A stretch of DNA of 64,000 nt from Clostridia bacterium (GTDB lineage Bacteria; Bacillota; Clostridia; Oscillospirales; Acutalibacteraceae), in assembly GCA_017468425.1 (NCBI GenBank), contig JAFUIO010000020.1, positions 1 to 64,000 of the forward strand, given 5' to 3'. Shown here one piece after another: positions 63,264 to 64,000 of this stretch. The translations under genes and the position numbers were made by a program. Numbering within the stretch: position 1 is the first letter of the stretch; the number at the start of each line of letters is the position of its first letter. The notes under the pieces are model-generated. The model made no database searches, was not told where the DNA came from, and saw nothing but the letters and a program-made list of their open reading frames with translations.

Positions 63264-63356
63264 ATGAAAGTAATTGTTTTTAAAAATCCAAAAGTATTCG
63301 GTGGTTTGCTGAGAATGATTTTCGGTATAAAAAAACAGGATTTTTCAAACAGTTAA
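63264..63356 (+). CDS. spoVM: SpoVM-like sporulation peptide
   Basis: 30 residues from ATG 63264 behind GGAGG. It aligns with Bacillus SpoVM over its whole length: MK start, KNPKVFGGLLRMIFG matching KLPKFLGGIVRAMLG, an amphipathic helix that senses forespore curvature and recruits SpoIVA. The place after prpC-prkC-rsgA matches the Bacillus order. Confidence 0.85.
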   Translation: MKVIVFKNPKVFGGLLRMIFGIKKQDFSNS

Positions 63357-63363
63357 CATACCT

Positions 63364-63395
63364 TACTGCAGGGGGCTTCTCTGCAGTATTTTTTT
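63364..63395 (+). terminator. Terminator after spoVM
   Basis: TACTGCAG (63364-63371) pairs with CTGCAGTA (63381-63388), then TTTTTTT. Confidence 0.88.
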
Positions 63396-63396
63396 C

Positions 63397-63426
63397 TTGA
63401 CTAAATATGCAACTGAGTGATATACT
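63397..63426 (+). promoter_or_regulatory. Promoter of the GH38-like gene
   Basis: TTGACT (63397-63402) and TATACT (63421-63426) are 18 bases apart, just after the spoVM terminator. Confidence 0.55.
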
Positions 63427-63447
63427 GACGGAAAGGAGTGATGCAAG

Positions 63448-64000
63448 ATGAAAAATAAACCGTTGTATATATTGACATATGATCATGGTGGCTTTGTTCT
63501 TTGGGGAAATGATGTTAAACCTCGTCTTAAAGAACTTGTAGAATGGATGGAGAAATACCCTAAATTAAAAATCGGCCTTGATTATGAATCATTCACATTT
63601 GACGAATATTCAAAAACCGATCCTGAAATTATTGAACTTATTACATATTTACTTGAAAAGTATCCCGGCAGATTTGGTCTTGGTGCCACAACTTACGGAC
63701 AACCCTTGTCCTTGTTTGTTTCTGAAGAATCAAATGTGCGTCAGCTTACTTATGCTGTTAAAACTAATCTTAAATTTTTCGGACAGACACCGAATGTGTA
63801 TGCCATTTCCGAATTTGCTCTGAATAATCAGACTCCGCAGTTGGCTAAACTTTGCGGATACGATGCGGCAATTCTTCGTTCTCACGTTATGGGATACGGA
63901 TATACCAAAACTTTCGATTTACCCTGGGGGCGTTGGATAGGTAAGGATTTAACTGAAATTCCCGCAGTTCCCACATATGATGAGCAGGGCAGAGGCTTTA
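63448..64000 (+). CDS. Glycoside hydrolase family 38-like N-terminal region (partial)
   Basis: About 184 residues before the window ends. ATG 63448 follows GGAAAGGAG. The start YILTYDHGGFVLW and KIGLDYESFTFDEY, then RFGLGATTYGQPLS, recall the GH38 alpha-mannosidase barrel (metal His/Asp in xDHx, acidic residue after the second strand). The C-terminus and catalytic nucleophile are beyond the edge, so the class is tentative. Confidence 0.6.
   Translation, partial: MKNKPLYILTYDHGGFVLWGNDVKPRLKELVEWMEKYPKLKIGLDYESFTFDEYSKTDPEIIELITYLLEKYPGRFGLGATTYGQPLSLFVSEESNVRQLTYAVKTNLKFFGQTPNVYAISEFALNNQTPQLAKLCGYDAAILRSHVMGYGYTKTFDLPWGRWIGKDLTEIPAVPTYDEQGRGF

Overview
The window looks like a chromosomal segment of a low-GC, strictly anaerobic, endospore-forming Firmicute. 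Clostridia, probably the Oscillospirales/Ruminococcaceae side, is my inference from gene content and not from a database comparison. Evidence for this lifestyle: [FeFe]-hydrogenase maturases HydE, HydF and HydG, a radical-SAM activase of the anaerobic ribonucleotide reductase type, the NADH sensor Rex, FeoAB ferrous iron uptake, and the sporulation genes spoIIID, spoVM and gerW/ytfJ. I saw no prophage, insertion sequence, CRISPR array or rRNA. This is core chromosome with a few accessory sugar-use genes.

Layout. 0-6 kb: a lone tRNA-Pro(CGG), a histidine phosphatase, L-rhamnose isomerase, a sortase-fold protein that has lost all three catalytic residues, a four-helix membrane protein, spoIIID, a glycyl-radical activase and an SGNH hydrolase. 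6-9.5 kb: rpsB-tsf behind a long leader, then nanE and a ROK kinase of the ManNAc pathway. 9.6-14.5 kb: a DnaD-like/DnaI-like primosome pair, a DUF2238-type membrane protein, an XRE regulator, a lipoprotein and a SIS isomerase. 14.5-24.4 kb: a MATE exporter with a large phosphoesterase, a GH2 glycosidase, a polar amino acid ABC transporter, a GDPD and a DapA/NanA-family lyase.

24.4-33 kb: the hydrogenase maturation operon (TM1266-like regulator, hydE, hydG, hydF), read from a leader with its own terminator; an ECF-S-like membrane protein; a dehydrogenase/epimerase fused to a zinc-ribbon-like tail; and feoAB. 33-39 kb: on the minus strand, aconitase, an isocitrate dehydrogenase-type enzyme, rex, and two sugar-related genes, probably one operon. 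39-43 kb: an FG-GAP-like lipoprotein with a PhoB/PhoR-type two-component system.

43-63.4 kb: a long plus-strand run of housekeeping genes resembling the Bacillus scpAB-dac-rluB and yloC-to-spoVM neighbourhoods: DUF1385, prmC, an M50 protease, scpA, scpB, ytfI, ytfJ, dacF-type carboxypeptidase, rluB, a small GNAT-like protein, yicC, remA, gmk, rpoZ, priA, def, fmt, yugP, rsmB, rlmN, prpC, prkC, rsgA, a 49-residue membrane protein and a 30-residue SpoVM. A partial GH38-like gene runs off the right end.

Best leads for new biology: the catalytically dead sortase (2405-3208), the attenuator-like leader of the hydrogenase maturation operon (28353-28482), the dehydrogenase/zinc-ribbon fusion (29197-30726), and Rex-like sites at the aconitase and hyd promoters.
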